Shown here in pieces: positions 54,388-63,989 of a DNA stretch of 64,000 nt. The stretch covers positions 618,634 through 682,633 of the forward strand of contig NZ_JHAL01000002.1 of the NCBI RefSeq assembly GCF_000738005.1, given 5' to 3'. The notes below the pieces were generated by a model, which was not told the DNA's origin, made no database searches, and saw only the letters and a list, made by a program, of their open reading frames with translations. The position numbers and the translations under genes are program-made. The DNA comes from Bifidobacterium crudilactis. GTDB lineage: Bacteria; Actinomycetota; Actinomycetes; Actinomycetales; Bifidobacteriaceae. Position 1 is the first letter of the stretch. Each line of letters begins with the position of its first letter.

Positions 54388-54881
54388 GGGATTCTCCTTC
54401 TGGCTTGTTACGCGCGGTCTTGCACTTACGTCGTGGCGCCCGAGCTGAACGCGTCTGTGGTGTCTGTGGCATCTGACACGACATGGTGTTTGTGTGATGT
54501 TTGACACGAAGATAACAGGGAACGAGACGGCTGTGGCGGGTGTAGGTATCGACATGGGTTTGAATCGGTTCAAACACCCCGGTTTTCCGGGTAATCGCTG
54601 AAATCGAGCGGATATAGGGGTCTGTTATAGCCGGTATGAATACGAGCTGTTCGTTTGCACCGTGTGCGCTATGACCGGATGCTGATCGGTCGTACAGAAC
54701 AGTCGTGTGTAGCGTCTCATATTGAATGGCTGGATGTTGTTCAGGACGAACGGTTCAGATTCATCATCCATATGCGTATTGCCTCCACACGAGGGACCTG
54801 TGCGTGAGTCATCCTGATGACATCCGTGAGACGATATCCAAGGATGAGTGAAACTCGAATCGATTGATATGGAGCCATGAT
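54388..54881. other. 494-base divergent intergenic region
   Basis: It separates the URO-D-like gene (minus) from the glycosylase gene (plus). It contains the palindrome at 54558-54575. No gene is supported. Confidence 0.45.
54558..54575. promoter_or_regulatory. LacI-type palindrome upstream of the URO-D-like gene
   Basis: GTTTGAATCGGTTCAAAC is a palindrome with 7-bp arms and a central CG, the form bound by LacI-family regulators. It lies about 170 bases upstream of the URO-D-like start. No LacI gene is adjacent. Confidence 0.5.
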
Positions 54882-55508
54882 ATGAGCAACAATGATTGTG
54901 TGTTTCTGCAACGGTCTGCGGACGAGGCCGCTCAGGGTCTACTGGGATGTGTGCTGTTCAGCGAAGTCGATGGATGCAAGGCGAGTGCGCGAATCGTTGA
55001 GACCGAAGCATACGATCAGAATGACCCAGCCAGTCACGCCTTCCATGGCATCAGTCAGCGCAACCGTGCCTTGTTCGGCCCCGCCGGCTGCGCATATGTC
55101 TATATATCGCATGGCATGTATCACTGTTGCAACATCACTGCGGGCGCTGCAGGATTCGGCGCCGGTGTGCTGTTGAGAGCGGTCGAACCGCTGGAAGGCA
55201 TTGACGTGATGCGTTCACGACGTGACCGACATACGGTGGAACTGACGAACGGACCTGCCAAACTCTGTCAGGCTCTCGGCGTGGATATGCGCTTATACGG
55301 CCACGATCTGGCGCAGCCTCCGTTGATGCTGAGATACGCTCCGCTGCATGCCGGTGAACGCATCCTTCGCACACCCCGTATCGGTATCAGCAAGGCAAAG
55401 GAGCGTTTGCGCAGGTTCGTCATCGCCGACAACCCGTATCTTTCCAAAGCTTCTCTGGACATACGACGCCATGCACAGACGGTATCCACGGTTCCGTCCG
55501 AGGAGTGA
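54882..55508 (+). CDS. mpg: DNA-3-methyladenine glycosylase (AAG/MPG family)
   Basis: 208 residues from ATG 54882, with GGAG upstream; an earlier ATG at 54864 is less well placed. Motifs: ARIVETEAYDQNDPASHAFHG with the catalytic Glu and the conserved His, YVYISHGMYHCCNITAG, GVLLRAVEPLEG, and LTNGPAKLCQALGV. The enzyme excises alkylated purines, starting base-excision repair. The gene is close to usual length and stands alone. Confidence 0.93.
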   Translation: MSNNDCVFLQRSADEAAQGLLGCVLFSEVDGCKASARIVETEAYDQNDPASHAFHGISQRNRALFGPAGCAYVYISHGMYHCCNITAGAAGFGAGVLLRAVEPLEGIDVMRSRRDRHTVELTNGPAKLCQALGVDMRLYGHDLAQPPLMLRYAPLHAGERILRTPRIGISKAKERLRRFVIADNPYLSKASLDIRRHAQTVSTVPSEE

Positions 55509-55552
55509 CGGCAACCGTCTGCCTGAGGTGACATCAGTCTGGTGTCTGGTCT

Positions 55553-56365
55553 TTGCCGGGTGTGACATTCCAGGCGAGGTCATGGAAATGCGTGCCGTCA
55601 TCGGTACTCAGGATGGTGACGCTCGCCCATGCCTTGAAGCAGGTGCTGATTGTGCGCGGACTGGAAACAGGGCTTGGCGATGAGGGCGGATTCGCTCCGA
55701 ATCGTCAATCCAATGCCGAATCCTTCGACCTGCTCGTTGAAGCCATCGAAAGGGCTGGATACGAGCCAGGAAAGCAAATCGCCATCTGCTTCGACGCGGC
55801 AGCTTCGGAATTCTTCGATGAGGAGAAAGGTGTCTATAACTTCGACGGTGCTCAGGCCAGTACGAAGGATATGACGAATTTCTATGAGAGTTTGTTGAGC
55901 AAGTATCCCATTGCTTCCATCGAGGACCCCTTAGACGAGAACGCCTGGGATGATTTCAAGTCGCTGACAGCCGCGATTGGTGACAAGGTGCAGATCATGG
56001 GCGACGATATTTTCGTTACCAACCCGAAGTTCATCACCCGCGCCATTGCGGAGCACACGGCCAATTCGACACTGATCAAGCTCAACCAGATAGGCACCGT
56101 GACGGAAACGATGGATGCCATCAGACTCGCCGACCGCAACGGCCTGACCACCATGGTGTCTCATCGTTCAGGCGAGACCCCTGATTCGACGATTTCGGAC
56201 CTGGCCGTAGCCACGAACGCGATGCAGCTCAAGTCCGGTGCGCCTGCACGAGGGGAGCGGGTTGCCAAATACAACCAACTGCTGCGCATCGAAGAACAGC
56301 TCGGGGACAGCGTCGAATACGCAGGGATGAAGGCATTCCCTCAGTTTGCGGCCCGAGTGCGCTGA
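55553..56365 (+). pseudogene. Enolase C-terminal remnant
   Basis: From about residue 30 of this frame the sequence is clearly enolase: [89 protein letters not shown] and [18 protein letters not shown]. These hold the metal ligands and the catalytic Lys and His of the barrel. The N-terminal 150-170 residues, including the capping domain and the loop with the first catalytic Glu/His, are missing. The bases before 55,640 show only a scrambled hint of it (a GEVMEMRAV segment in another frame). The fragment cannot be an active enolase. It is most likely a partial duplication, with the functional copy elsewhere. Confidence 0.85.
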
Positions 56366-56586
56366 ATGGGGGTATCAACAGCATGGCGATGCTATGGTGA
56401 GGCAGAATCTCCTTCGTATGCGTTCCGCCCCACCATGTGCCGTCGTACCGGAATATCGTTCTCGGGGCATGTCTGACGCCGCATACGTGCTTTTCGCGCT
56501 TGAAAGTGTGCAAAGAAGCACAAGAAGACGATAACTCAACGTGCCTTGCGTGCCTCGATGCACAGTTGCGTTAGAGGTGAGCCGTC

Positions 56587-57048
56587 TCAGCCTTTGGCGG
56601 CCACATATACATCCAGAAGCTCCCAGAAATGCTGGTTGATGTGCCCGCGAACCACGTCGAGATGCTGCTGGCGGGTATAGCTCGTGCCGAGTCTGCGGTA
56701 GGGAATCAGAGTGATCGAATCATGGTGGATGTGAAGCTCTATGATTCTCTGCGCTTTGCGCAGGCGACGAAGCATCCGCGGGATTCCTACCCCACGTAAC
56801 GCAAGCACGCCCTCACGGTTCACATCGCGCAAGGTGCCCCAGGGAGGTTCCGCGGGCTTGCCTTCCGCAAGCACATGCAGATTGTGCGCGAAGCTTTCGT
56901 GCCAGGCGAGGATATGGGCGAGCATATCCTGCATATTCCACCGGTGATTCACCATGACCTCAATATCTAGACCGGGTACCTTGTACAGTCTGATGAAGGT
57001 TTCGAGCTGCTGTTGCTCCGCAACGAGCGCAAGGTCGATGTCAGCCAT
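56587..57048 (-). CDS. DinB/ClbS (DUF1706)-like protein
   Basis: 153 residues from ATG 57048, with GAGGTGAA upstream; an earlier ATG at 57057 lies within that site. The segment WNMQDMLAHILAWHESFAHNL (about residues 36-57) matches the first conserved helices of the ClbS/DfsB (DUF1706) group. A C-terminal QQHLDVVRGHINQHFWELLDVY gives the last helix with its His. These are four-helix-bundle proteins; ClbS itself protects against colibactin, but most members have no known role. Monocistronic, minus strand. Confidence 0.8.
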   Translation of the reverse strand: MADIDLALVAEQQQLETFIRLYKVPGLDIEVMVNHRWNMQDMLAHILAWHESFAHNLHVLAEGKPAEPPWGTLRDVNREGVLALRGVGIPRMLRRLRKAQRIIELHIHHDSITLIPYRRLGTSYTRQQHLDVVRGHINQHFWELLDVYVAAKG

Positions 57049-57154
57049 GGTATTCACCTCGTTATGGTGTCGTCAATCGGTAATCCAGAATGCCCTGCCC
57101 ACTGCCTGCCTTCAGTGTAATTGCTCCAGACATAGAGGAGGCGCCCCGAAAATA

Positions 57155-57200
57155 CAGCTGGGCCGCCGCGCACGATCAACCGTGCATGGCGGCCCAGCTG
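57155..57200 (-). terminator. Intrinsic terminator of the ECF/ABC operon
   Basis: A 13-bp stem (CAGCTGGGCCGCC with its complement) plus an inner 5-bp stem is followed, in the minus direction, by TATTTT. It lies 46 bases after the last gene of the operon. Confidence 0.8.
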
Positions 57201-57246
57201 GAAGACGGTACTCCTTACCGTTCTCGATGAACGTGGTCAGGCCGAA

Positions 57247-59019
57247 TCAGGCGATGCGCCACTGGCTTGCCCGATGTCGTGCCGCATAGAAGGAAGCATA
57301 TTGACCCGGTTCGCCGATGAGCTCCTCATGCGTGCCGCGTTGGACCACACGGCCATTCGCATCCAGCACGATGATGAGATCGGCCGAGCGGATGGTATTG
57401 AGCTTATGCGCTATCACCAACAGGGAGGACGATTGCCTCAACCGGTCGACGCAATCCATGATGTGTCTCTCGTTTTCCGCATCCAGCGCACTGGTGGCCT
57501 CATCGAGCAAGACGATGGGTGCCTGCTTGAGCAGGGCTCTGGCGATGGATACGCGCTGGCGTTCGCCACCGGAGAGTGCATGACCGCCTTCACCGACCAT
57601 ACTGTTCCACCCGTCGGGCAGACGGTCCACGATTTCGGATACGCCGGCGAGCTCGCCCGCCTCGTGAATCTCGGCGTCGCTGGCATCAGGCCGTCCCACG
57701 CGGATATTCGCAGCCAAGGTGTCGTCGAAGAGATACACATCCTGAAAGACGATGGACAACTGTCTCATCAGCTGTTCGACCGGCTGGTCCTTGACGTCGA
57801 CGCCACCCACCGAGATGTCGCCGGTGCTGACGTCATAGAAACGGGCGATGAGCTTCTCGATCGTGGACTTTCCGCTTCCCGAAGGACCGACCAGGGCGAC
57901 AAGCTGACCCGGTCGCACATCGAAGCTGATGTTCTGCAGAACGGGATGCCCGGGAACATAGGAGAAGCCGACATCCCGCAAGGATACGGCACCGCTGTCG
58001 TTCAAGGTCGCCGGATTAGAGGGTTCCGTCAGCGTGGGAGCATCGAAGATGTCATCAAGATGGTCCAGCATGACGCGGTTGTCCTCAACGCCGAGCAGTT
58101 TGCCGCCGAGCTCCTCAAGCGTCTGCATGAATCTCAGCGATAATCCGATGAACGCTATCGCGGCAATCGGATTCAGCGAGCCGCCGATGGCGAAACGTGC
58201 GGACAACACCACCATCAGCACCACAATCAACTGACCGATGGTTCCGTGGATCATATTCGCCAGCGTGCCCCACCACAGTGAGGTTTTCTGCGCTTTGGTG
58301 CTTTGCGCGCTCGCCTCATCAAGCTCGGTGAAGGATGTGCTTCGTCCGCAAGCCCTCAACGCACCCTGGCAGTGTGCGAATTCGACGATGCGATCACTGA
58401 TTTCCTGTTCCACGGGATCGGTGATGTGCTTGCCCCGGGTGATGCAATACTGCGAGACACGCAATGCAAGAAGCATCACCGGAACGCTAAGCGTCAGCAT
58501 CAGTCCCAGTCTCCAATCCCAGACCAATACGCCGATGATGACCACGCCCACACAGCAGGCGTTCTGGATGAGCTTTCCCAGCAGATGCGCGACGCTCTGG
58601 CCCAAGGTCATGACGTCCTGTGAAGCGAATCTCGACAGGTTACCCGCAGAGGACTCGTGGAACCAGCCGATCGGCAGCTGCGCCAGTTTGTCGCCGACAC
58701 GACGCAACAGGTTGCGGATGATGTCGAGAGCGGACTCATACGAGGCGATGGCCCCTGAATATTCGATGACTGCGCTCGCGATGCCAAGTATGGCGAGTAC
58801 GATCATCCAGCCCCAGAATCCGAGTCCGAATGAGCTTGTTTCGCCGGAGAGCGTGGTCGATGCCGGAAGCAGCACCAACAGTGACAGTCCCGTCACGATG
58901 CCTGAGGCCGCGCTCAGAGCGATGTCCGAGGTGAAACTCGATTGTCCGTGTTCGGATATCAGCACACGGTACCGTGATATCAGCGAGTTGCCGCCGTGTC
59001 GTGATGATGTTCTGCTCAT
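57247..59019 (-). CDS. Half ABC transporter (permease-ATPase fusion), second of a pair
   Basis: 590 residues from ATG 59019 (a frame start at 59094 lies inside the upstream gene). Six membrane helices in the first 300 residues form a type IV ABC exporter fold. The nucleotide domain has Walker [10 protein letters not shown], signature ALSGGERQRVSIARAL and Walker B IVLLDEATSALD. The segment EISDRIVEFAHCQGALRACG in the membrane domain resembles IrtB/YbtQ-type siderophore importers, by eye. It overlaps the preceding half transporter by ATGA, so the two probably form a heterodimer. The operon context with an ECF module suggests import or processing of a metal complex, but the substrate is not known. 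Confidence 0.85.
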   Translation of the reverse strand: MSRTSSRHGGNSLISRYRVLISEHGQSSFTSDIALSAASGIVTGLSLLVLLPASTTLSGETSSFGLGFWGWMIVLAILGIASAVIEYSGAIASYESALDIIRNLLRRVGDKLAQLPIGWFHESSAGNLSRFASQDVMTLGQSVAHLLGKLIQNACCVGVVIIGVLVWDWRLGLMLTLSVPVMLLALRVSQYCITRGKHITDPVEQEISDRIVEFAHCQGALRACGRSTSFTELDEASAQSTKAQKTSLWWGTLANMIHGTIGQLIVVLMVVLSARFAIGGSLNPIAAIAFIGLSLRFMQTLEELGGKLLGVEDNRVMLDHLDDIFDAPTLTEPSNPATLNDSGAVSLRDVGFSYVPGHPVLQNISFDVRPGQLVALVGPSGSGKSTIEKLIARFYDVSTGDISVGGVDVKDQPVEQLMRQLSIVFQDVYLFDDTLAANIRVGRPDASDAEIHEAGELAGVSEIVDRLPDGWNSMVGEGGHALSGGERQRVSIARALLKQAPIVLLDEATSALDAENERHIMDCVDRLRQSSSLLVIAHKLNTIRSADLIIVLDANGRVVQRGTHEELIGEPGQYASFYAARHRASQWRIA

Positions 59020-60929
59020 CGCTTCGCTCCTTGTTCTGTCGCGGCCGTGTTCACCGCGATGATGTCGCCGTCGTCGATCTGCGCGTTGCTCCATAAAGCC
59101 GCATAATGCGCTTCGTCTTTCAGTTCCTCATGCGTCCCGCATGCGATGATGCGTCCGCGTTCCAGCACCACGATCTGATCGGCGCCGACGATTGACGTGG
59201 GTTTGTGGGCGATGACGATGACCGTGCGGTCCCGCACCAGATTGTTCAGCGCCTCTTGGATCTCCGCTTCGGATTCGGGGTCGACGGAGGCCGTGGCCTC
59301 ATCGAGAATCAGAATAGGGGCATCGACGATCAACGCCCTGGCTATGGCGATGCGGTGCTCCTGACCTCCCGAAAGCGCTACATCCTGATTGACGATCGTG
59401 TCGTATCCCTTCGGCAACGCCATGATTTCATCGTCGATGGTTGCTGCTTTCGCAGCCTTGCGAATATCCTCCAGGCTTGCATCAGGCCGGGAGAGTGCGA
59501 TGTTGTCGCGTACCGACATGCGCAGCAATTGCGCGTCCTGCAGCACGAAGGACACGGTGGAGTACAAGCGCTCGTATGAGAGCTCCCTGAGGTCCACGCC
59601 TCCTATGCTGACGAATCCCTGCTGAGGGTCCGCGAATCGCGCGACCAATGTGGCCAGCGTGGATTTTCCTGAACCTGACGGGCCGATCAGCGCCGTCGTC
59701 GTGCCTTCGGGAATATCGAGAATGACATCATCCAAGGCCACTATGCTGCCGTAGGTATAGCGGACATGGTCTATGTGGATGTCATAACCCGATGGTGTTT
59801 TCGGGGCTGTGCTCTGTGCCATGATCGGAGTGTCCAACACGGTATTGATGCGCAGTGCCGCTGCCCCTGCGACCTGATACGACCAGGACATATTCCCGGC
59901 CACCTCGATGGCCGCAGGAAGCACCAGAGCGATGAGCGAACAGGCCAGCACCTGGGCCGGAGTGACCCACTGCTGCTGCACCATGAGGAATCCGCCGGCA
60001 AGGTTGATCAGCAGCATCACGGGTGCTGCGATGAATGCCATCGACACGGCGGAACCCTTCAGCAGGGGAGCGCACCAACCGACATAGAAGTCGGAGAAGT
60101 CGTCGGATGCGCGTGCGAAATTCCTATGTGCCCTGCCAACCTGCCCGAAGGCCTTCACCACGCTGATGCCGCTGACGAACTCAACCATCGTGGAGGATAC
60201 TTTGGAGAGTTTGGTATCCATCTCCGCAGTCTTCTCGCCCATGCCGCGCATCATGATCATTTGCAGCAGCAGATACACCGGTATCGTGGCGACGGACAGC
60301 AGCCCCAGACGCCAGTCGATCACCATTGCGTAGATGAACAATGCCGCCGGCATGACCAGCGCCGAAGTCGATTCGACGGGGGCGTGGGCGACGAGGCCGT
60401 GCACGGTATGGGTATCGTCCTGAATGGCTTTTCTGATTTGCCCGCTGGTGGTCGAAGTGAAATGCGACAAAGGCGCCCGTCCCAGTGCGGCGACGAGTTT
60501 CGAGCGTATTTCCAGACCCATGCGTGCGTCCGCGAAGTGGGTGATGCTCAAGGCGATGAAATACAGCACCAATCGACCCGTGAATGTGCCGAGCAGGATG
60601 CCGAGCCACATCATCGAGCTGCTCTCATCGATGGCCGTGCCGGCAGTCCAGGCGCCGAGGAAAATATCGCCGAGATTCACCAGCGCGATATAGGGTGCAA
60701 TGGCCAGAATGGCGGATATTCCCGAGAGAACGCGTCCAAGAAGAAGCCATCCTTTGATGGATTCGGTTATCTGCGAAAGGGCGAGTTTCGATGCCCTGCT
60801 CTTCTCTTTGTCGCTGGACGGTTCGACGCCGTCATTCGTCTTCGACGTGTCTTGTATTGCGGATGCCGGTGGTGTCCGCTGCTGCTCACCACCTGGCATC
60901 GTGGCTTCGCTGGTGTGTGATGTTGTCAC
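59016..60929 (-). CDS. Half ABC transporter (permease-ATPase fusion), first of a pair
   Basis: 637 residues from GTG 60929, which has AAGG seven bases upstream; ATG 60953 is the longer alternative but has no such site. A hydrophilic 40-residue N-terminal extension precedes six membrane helices. Walker A is [10 protein letters not shown], the signature is ALSGGQEHRIAIARAL (Glu-His in place of the usual Gln/Arg pair) and Walker B is ILILDEATASVDP. With its neighbour it forms a probable heterodimer, similar in arrangement to IrtAB or YbtPQ. It starts 62 bases after the end of ecfA, in the same operon. Confidence 0.85.
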   Translation of the reverse strand: MTTSHTSEATMPGGEQQRTPPASAIQDTSKTNDGVEPSSDKEKSRASKLALSQITESIKGWLLLGRVLSGISAILAIAPYIALVNLGDIFLGAWTAGTAIDESSSMMWLGILLGTFTGRLVLYFIALSITHFADARMGLEIRSKLVAALGRAPLSHFTSTTSGQIRKAIQDDTHTVHGLVAHAPVESTSALVMPAALFIYAMVIDWRLGLLSVATIPVYLLLQMIMMRGMGEKTAEMDTKLSKVSSTMVEFVSGISVVKAFGQVGRAHRNFARASDDFSDFYVGWCAPLLKGSAVSMAFIAAPVMLLINLAGGFLMVQQQWVTPAQVLACSLIALVLPAAIEVAGNMSWSYQVAGAAALRINTVLDTPIMAQSTAPKTPSGYDIHIDHVRYTYGSIVALDDVILDIPEGTTTALIGPSGSGKSTLATLVARFADPQQGFVSIGGVDLRELSYERLYSTVSFVLQDAQLLRMSVRDNIALSRPDASLEDIRKAAKAATIDDEIMALPKGYDTIVNQDVALSGGQEHRIAIARALIVDAPILILDEATASVDPESEAEIQEALNNLVRDRTVIVIAHKPTSIVGADQIVVLERGRIIACGTHEELKDEAHYAALWSNAQIDDGDIIAVNTAATEQGAKR

Positions 60930-60991
60930 TGTATGACCTTCAATCTTGTTCATTCGGTGTTGTCGTTAGCTGAGAGTTTGCATGCTCGGAG

Positions 60992-62620
60992 TCATTGGTC
61001 GCAGTGCGACCGAGCAACGGTTTCGGTGCTCAGCTGCGGTTCGCCGTCACCTCCGGCAATTCCGTCTTCCCTCAGGGAATGCAGGCGCACGATGCGGTCG
61101 GCGCAGCTCTCCAGTAATTCGATGTCGTGGGTAATGACGATCACCACAGCGCCCTGCGATGCCAGGGCTCGCAGCCGTTCGGATATGGCCGTCAGATGGC
61201 GGTAGTCAACGCCGGAAGTCGGTTCGTCGAAGACATAGACCCTTTTGTCACACACGATTGCCGAGGCGATGACGAGGCGTTGCTTCTGCCCGCCGGAAAG
61301 TGACAGTGGGTGTCTGGATGCGTACGCATCCAGGTCGAGTTCCTTGAGCACCCGGGTGGTATCGCTGCAGGTTCGGTCGGCGTCCTTCAATCCCAGCGTT
61401 ACTTCCGCATTGACGGAATCGGCGAAGAGCTGTCGATGAACGTCCTGCATGACGATGTAGCTGATAGACGTCCGCTGTTTCGGAGAAACCGCCTTTCCGT
61501 CGAAAGTGATCGAGGAGTGTTTGTCTTCTTTCAGGAGTCCGCAGATAAGACGAGCAAGTGTGCTTTTCCCCGCGCCGTTGGCGCCCACGAGTGCCGAGAT
61601 GCTGCCTTTCGGAAACTCAGCATGGTCGATATCGAGGATGGGTTTGCTGTCGTACGAGAAGTGAACATGTTCCAGCCTCAATCCCGTGCTCTCGCGTGCC
61701 GTTGTGGATATGGACGAGCCTGCACCCTGCTGCGTGGTGCGGGCTTTCAACGAGGGTCTGAGCAGCGTGCGAAGCCCCGCTTTGCGCCTTTCGTCGTCAC
61801 TTTGCGAGAAGAAGGATTGGCCGCTCATGCGCTTCACTATGCGACCTCCGTCGAGCAGAACAGCCTGGTCTATCAGTCCTCGCAGGAAGTACAGTCGATG
61901 TTCGGCGATGACGATGGTCCGTCCCTGATGTTTGAGACGGGTGAGCATCGCGGTGAAGTCCTCTATCGCTTCGACGGAAAGGTTGGATGTCGGTTCATCG
62001 AAGAGGAGCAGTGGCGTGTGCGCACTGATGGCCTGGGCGCAAGCGACTTTCTGAAGTTCCCCGCCAGACATCTGCTTGAGCTGCCGTTCCATCAGATACC
62101 CGATGCCGCATTCCTCGGCAGTGCTCTTCACTGATGCGTTCATTGCCTCCTGCGGCACACCGTGGTTCTCCATCCGGAAGGCGAGCTCGCTGCGGACCGC
62201 GCTCGTGAAGAACTGTGTCTTCGGGTTCTGAAAGACGGTTGCGCTTACTTCTCCACAGGCACCGATGTCTGCCGAGCCGATATCGAGATCGGACACGCGT
62301 ACGGCACCGGTGATGGTCCCATGATGGAAATGCGGTACCAGACCGTTGAGCAGCTGAAGTGCACTGGTCTTTCCCGAACCGCTCGCCCCGCACAGCAGGG
62401 TCACGGTGCCGGGTGTGATGTCCAGCGTGATGTCGTTCAGGGTCGGAGCGTCGCTCCTGGGCGACGAAGAGCCCTCGTGCAAGGCGTGAGCTGATTCTGG
62501 TGATGCAGCCTCCCGCGTAGCAGAGGAGTAATACACGGAGCGCTGAGCGGGATCGGCGCCATACCAGAAACTCACATGGTCGATTGCGGCGACCGGTGTC
62601 GGTGCTGAGGATGACGTCAT
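60992..62620 (-). CDS. ecfA: ECF transporter ATPase, fused A and A' domains
   Basis: 542 residues from ATG 62620. Two ABC domains are fused. The first has Walker A GASGSGKTSAL, signature MSGGELQKVACAQAI and Walker B LLLFDEPTS. The second has GANGAGKSTLARLI, LSGGQKQRLVIASAI and VYVFDEPTS. Both are complete, as in dedicated (group I) ECF modules. It drives transport through EcfT and the S component encoded upstream. An insertion of about 50 residues near residue 30 (Ser/Ala-rich) precedes the first Walker A. Its start overlaps the ecfT stop (ATGA). Confidence 0.9.
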   Translation of the reverse strand: MTSSSAPTPVAAIDHVSFWYGADPAQRSVYYSSATREAASPESAHALHEGSSSPRSDAPTLNDITLDITPGTVTLLCGASGSGKTSALQLLNGLVPHFHHGTITGAVRVSDLDIGSADIGACGEVSATVFQNPKTQFFTSAVRSELAFRMENHGVPQEAMNASVKSTAEECGIGYLMERQLKQMSGGELQKVACAQAISAHTPLLLFDEPTSNLSVEAIEDFTAMLTRLKHQGRTIVIAEHRLYFLRGLIDQAVLLDGGRIVKRMSGQSFFSQSDDERRKAGLRTLLRPSLKARTTQQGAGSSISTTARESTGLRLEHVHFSYDSKPILDIDHAEFPKGSISALVGANGAGKSTLARLICGLLKEDKHSSITFDGKAVSPKQRTSISYIVMQDVHRQLFADSVNAEVTLGLKDADRTCSDTTRVLKELDLDAYASRHPLSLSGGQKQRLVIASAIVCDKRVYVFDEPTSGVDYRHLTAISERLRALASQGAVVIVITHDIELLESCADRIVRLHSLREDGIAGGDGEPQLSTETVARSHCDQ

Positions 62621-63381
62621 AGAGCAAGGCCCTTCCCGAAGAGGCTGAAAGCGGTCAGGGCGACGATGCACGCGAGTATCAAGGCGTCGCCGAAGTGGAA
62701 TCTCAGTCGTTCGATGGATGTCGGATGCCGGTGAGTACCCAGTCCGCGGAGCATCGCGGATGCGCTCAGGTCATCGGCGATGCGCGAGGATGCCGCGAGC
62801 AGCGGCACGATGATGAATTCTGCACTCCGGATGGGATGCATCAGAGCGCCGATGGGACCCGGGTAGATTCCGCGCAACACCATCGCTTCGCTGATTGCAT
62901 GCAACTCCTGTGCCACGGTCGGAATGAACCTCATGACCACGACCAGCGGCACCACCACGACCTTGGGAAAACGCAAGGCGACCAGAGCTGCGGAAATCTG
63001 GGCCGGACCGGTGGTGGAGATGAAATACGCGGCATAGCCGCATGAGACCCCGAAACGGGCAAGCCAGTAACCGGTGACCGCGAACACCGCACCGATGGGG
63101 CCGCCTACAATCCCGGGCAATACCAGGAAAGCTGCGGAACAGACGCCCACGAATACCGTGAATTTCATCGCGCCCCGCCAATTCGCCACACTCAGATAGA
63201 GCATCGCGACTATTCCTGCCGCCGTCAGGGTGATGACGAAGGGGCCGCTTCCAAGTACCAGGAAGTTAATCAGGACCAGAACCACGATTTTGGTGCGTGG
63301 GTCCACTGCCGTCACATCCCTATGTGCCGAGTCGTGAAGTCTCGCTGCCGCAGGTGCGGACGCGACTGTTTCGCAGCTCAA
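62617..63381 (-). CDS. ecfT: ECF transporter transmembrane subunit EcfT
   Basis: 254 residues from TTG 63381, which overlaps the ecfS stop (TTGA); the longer frame upstream runs through ecfS and is rejected. The N-terminal VDPRTKIVVLVLINFLVL is typical of EcfT. The coupling-helix motif is MVLRGI (Ala-Arg-Gly-type loop), and SASAMLRGLG near residue 215 is the second such motif. About five membrane helices are visible. It couples the ATPase to the S component. Confidence 0.88.
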   Translation of the reverse strand: MSCETVASAPAAARLHDSAHRDVTAVDPRTKIVVLVLINFLVLGSGPFVITLTAAGIVAMLYLSVANWRGAMKFTVFVGVCSAAFLVLPGIVGGPIGAVFAVTGYWLARFGVSCGYAAYFISTTGPAQISAALVALRFPKVVVVPLVVVMRFIPTVAQELHAISEAMVLRGIYPGPIGALMHPIRSAEFIIVPLLAASSRIADDLSASAMLRGLGTHRHPTSIERLRFHFGDALILACIVALTAFSLFGKGLAL

Positions 63382-63989
63382 GATACCAGACCGGCTTTGG
63401 CGAAATGACGGTCGATGAGTTTGGTCCCGATCCATGCTCCGAAGAGTCCCACGAAGCACAATATGACGATGAAAACGGCCACGACCGCGGGAGTGAATAT
63501 CTGGGACATCTGGCTTGCATATTGCGCACCCATGCTGCCACGCATGTCTTCGTAATACGCCTTGGTGTTCATGAACAGCGGGACGAACGGTCCGATGAGC
63601 CAGAGCTGAAACACGCCGTACGCAACGATGTTGTGTCCCCTCGAGTGGTAGCCGCCCGCTTTCACGATGAGGTCCGCCACCAATCCGAGAGCCGCGCAGA
63701 TGGGGATGCAACCCCAGAAGTGTCCGGTGGCCAGCATCAGCACGCCGACGATCAGAACCAGCACGGTCATGGCTCCCATAACCGGCGTTTTGGCCAGGAA
63801 GAGCATGATGACCGTGCCTCCGACGATGGCGCTCAGTGCGAATCCGACGAACATGCCGATTGGGCTGACGATGCCCGCCATTCCACCGAGGAAGGTGACA
63901 ACATAATAGATGGTGGTGTACACGCCGATGTTCACCAGGTCTCTGGTGCCGAGTTTCGGGCGTGAAACAGTGGATTGCCGTGAGGTCAT
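63378..63989 (-). CDS. ECF transporter S component (Trep_Strep/MptD-like family)
   Basis: 203 residues from ATG 63989, near the right edge of the window. About six membrane helices. The sequence GGMAGIVSPIGMFVGFALSAIVGG and a late YHSRGHNIVAYGVFQLW resemble the Trep_Strep (TIGR02185)/MptD S components. The family is poorly defined; related modules in streptococci and lactobacilli have been linked to haem uptake. It is the first gene visible in the operon, and the promoter is beyond or at the window end. Confidence 0.8.
   Translation of the reverse strand: MTSRQSTVSRPKLGTRDLVNIGVYTTIYYVVTFLGGMAGIVSPIGMFVGFALSAIVGGTVIMLFLAKTPVMGAMTVLVLIVGVLMLATGHFWGCIPICAALGLVADLIVKAGGYHSRGHNIVAYGVFQLWLIGPFVPLFMNTKAYYEDMRGSMGAQYASQMSQIFTPAVVAVFIVILCFVGLFGAWIGTKLIDRHFAKAGLVS

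Noticed and set aside
59766..60920. 384-codon plus-strand frame opposite the half ABC transporter
   Set aside because: The minus strand has complete Walker and signature motifs; this frame has none.
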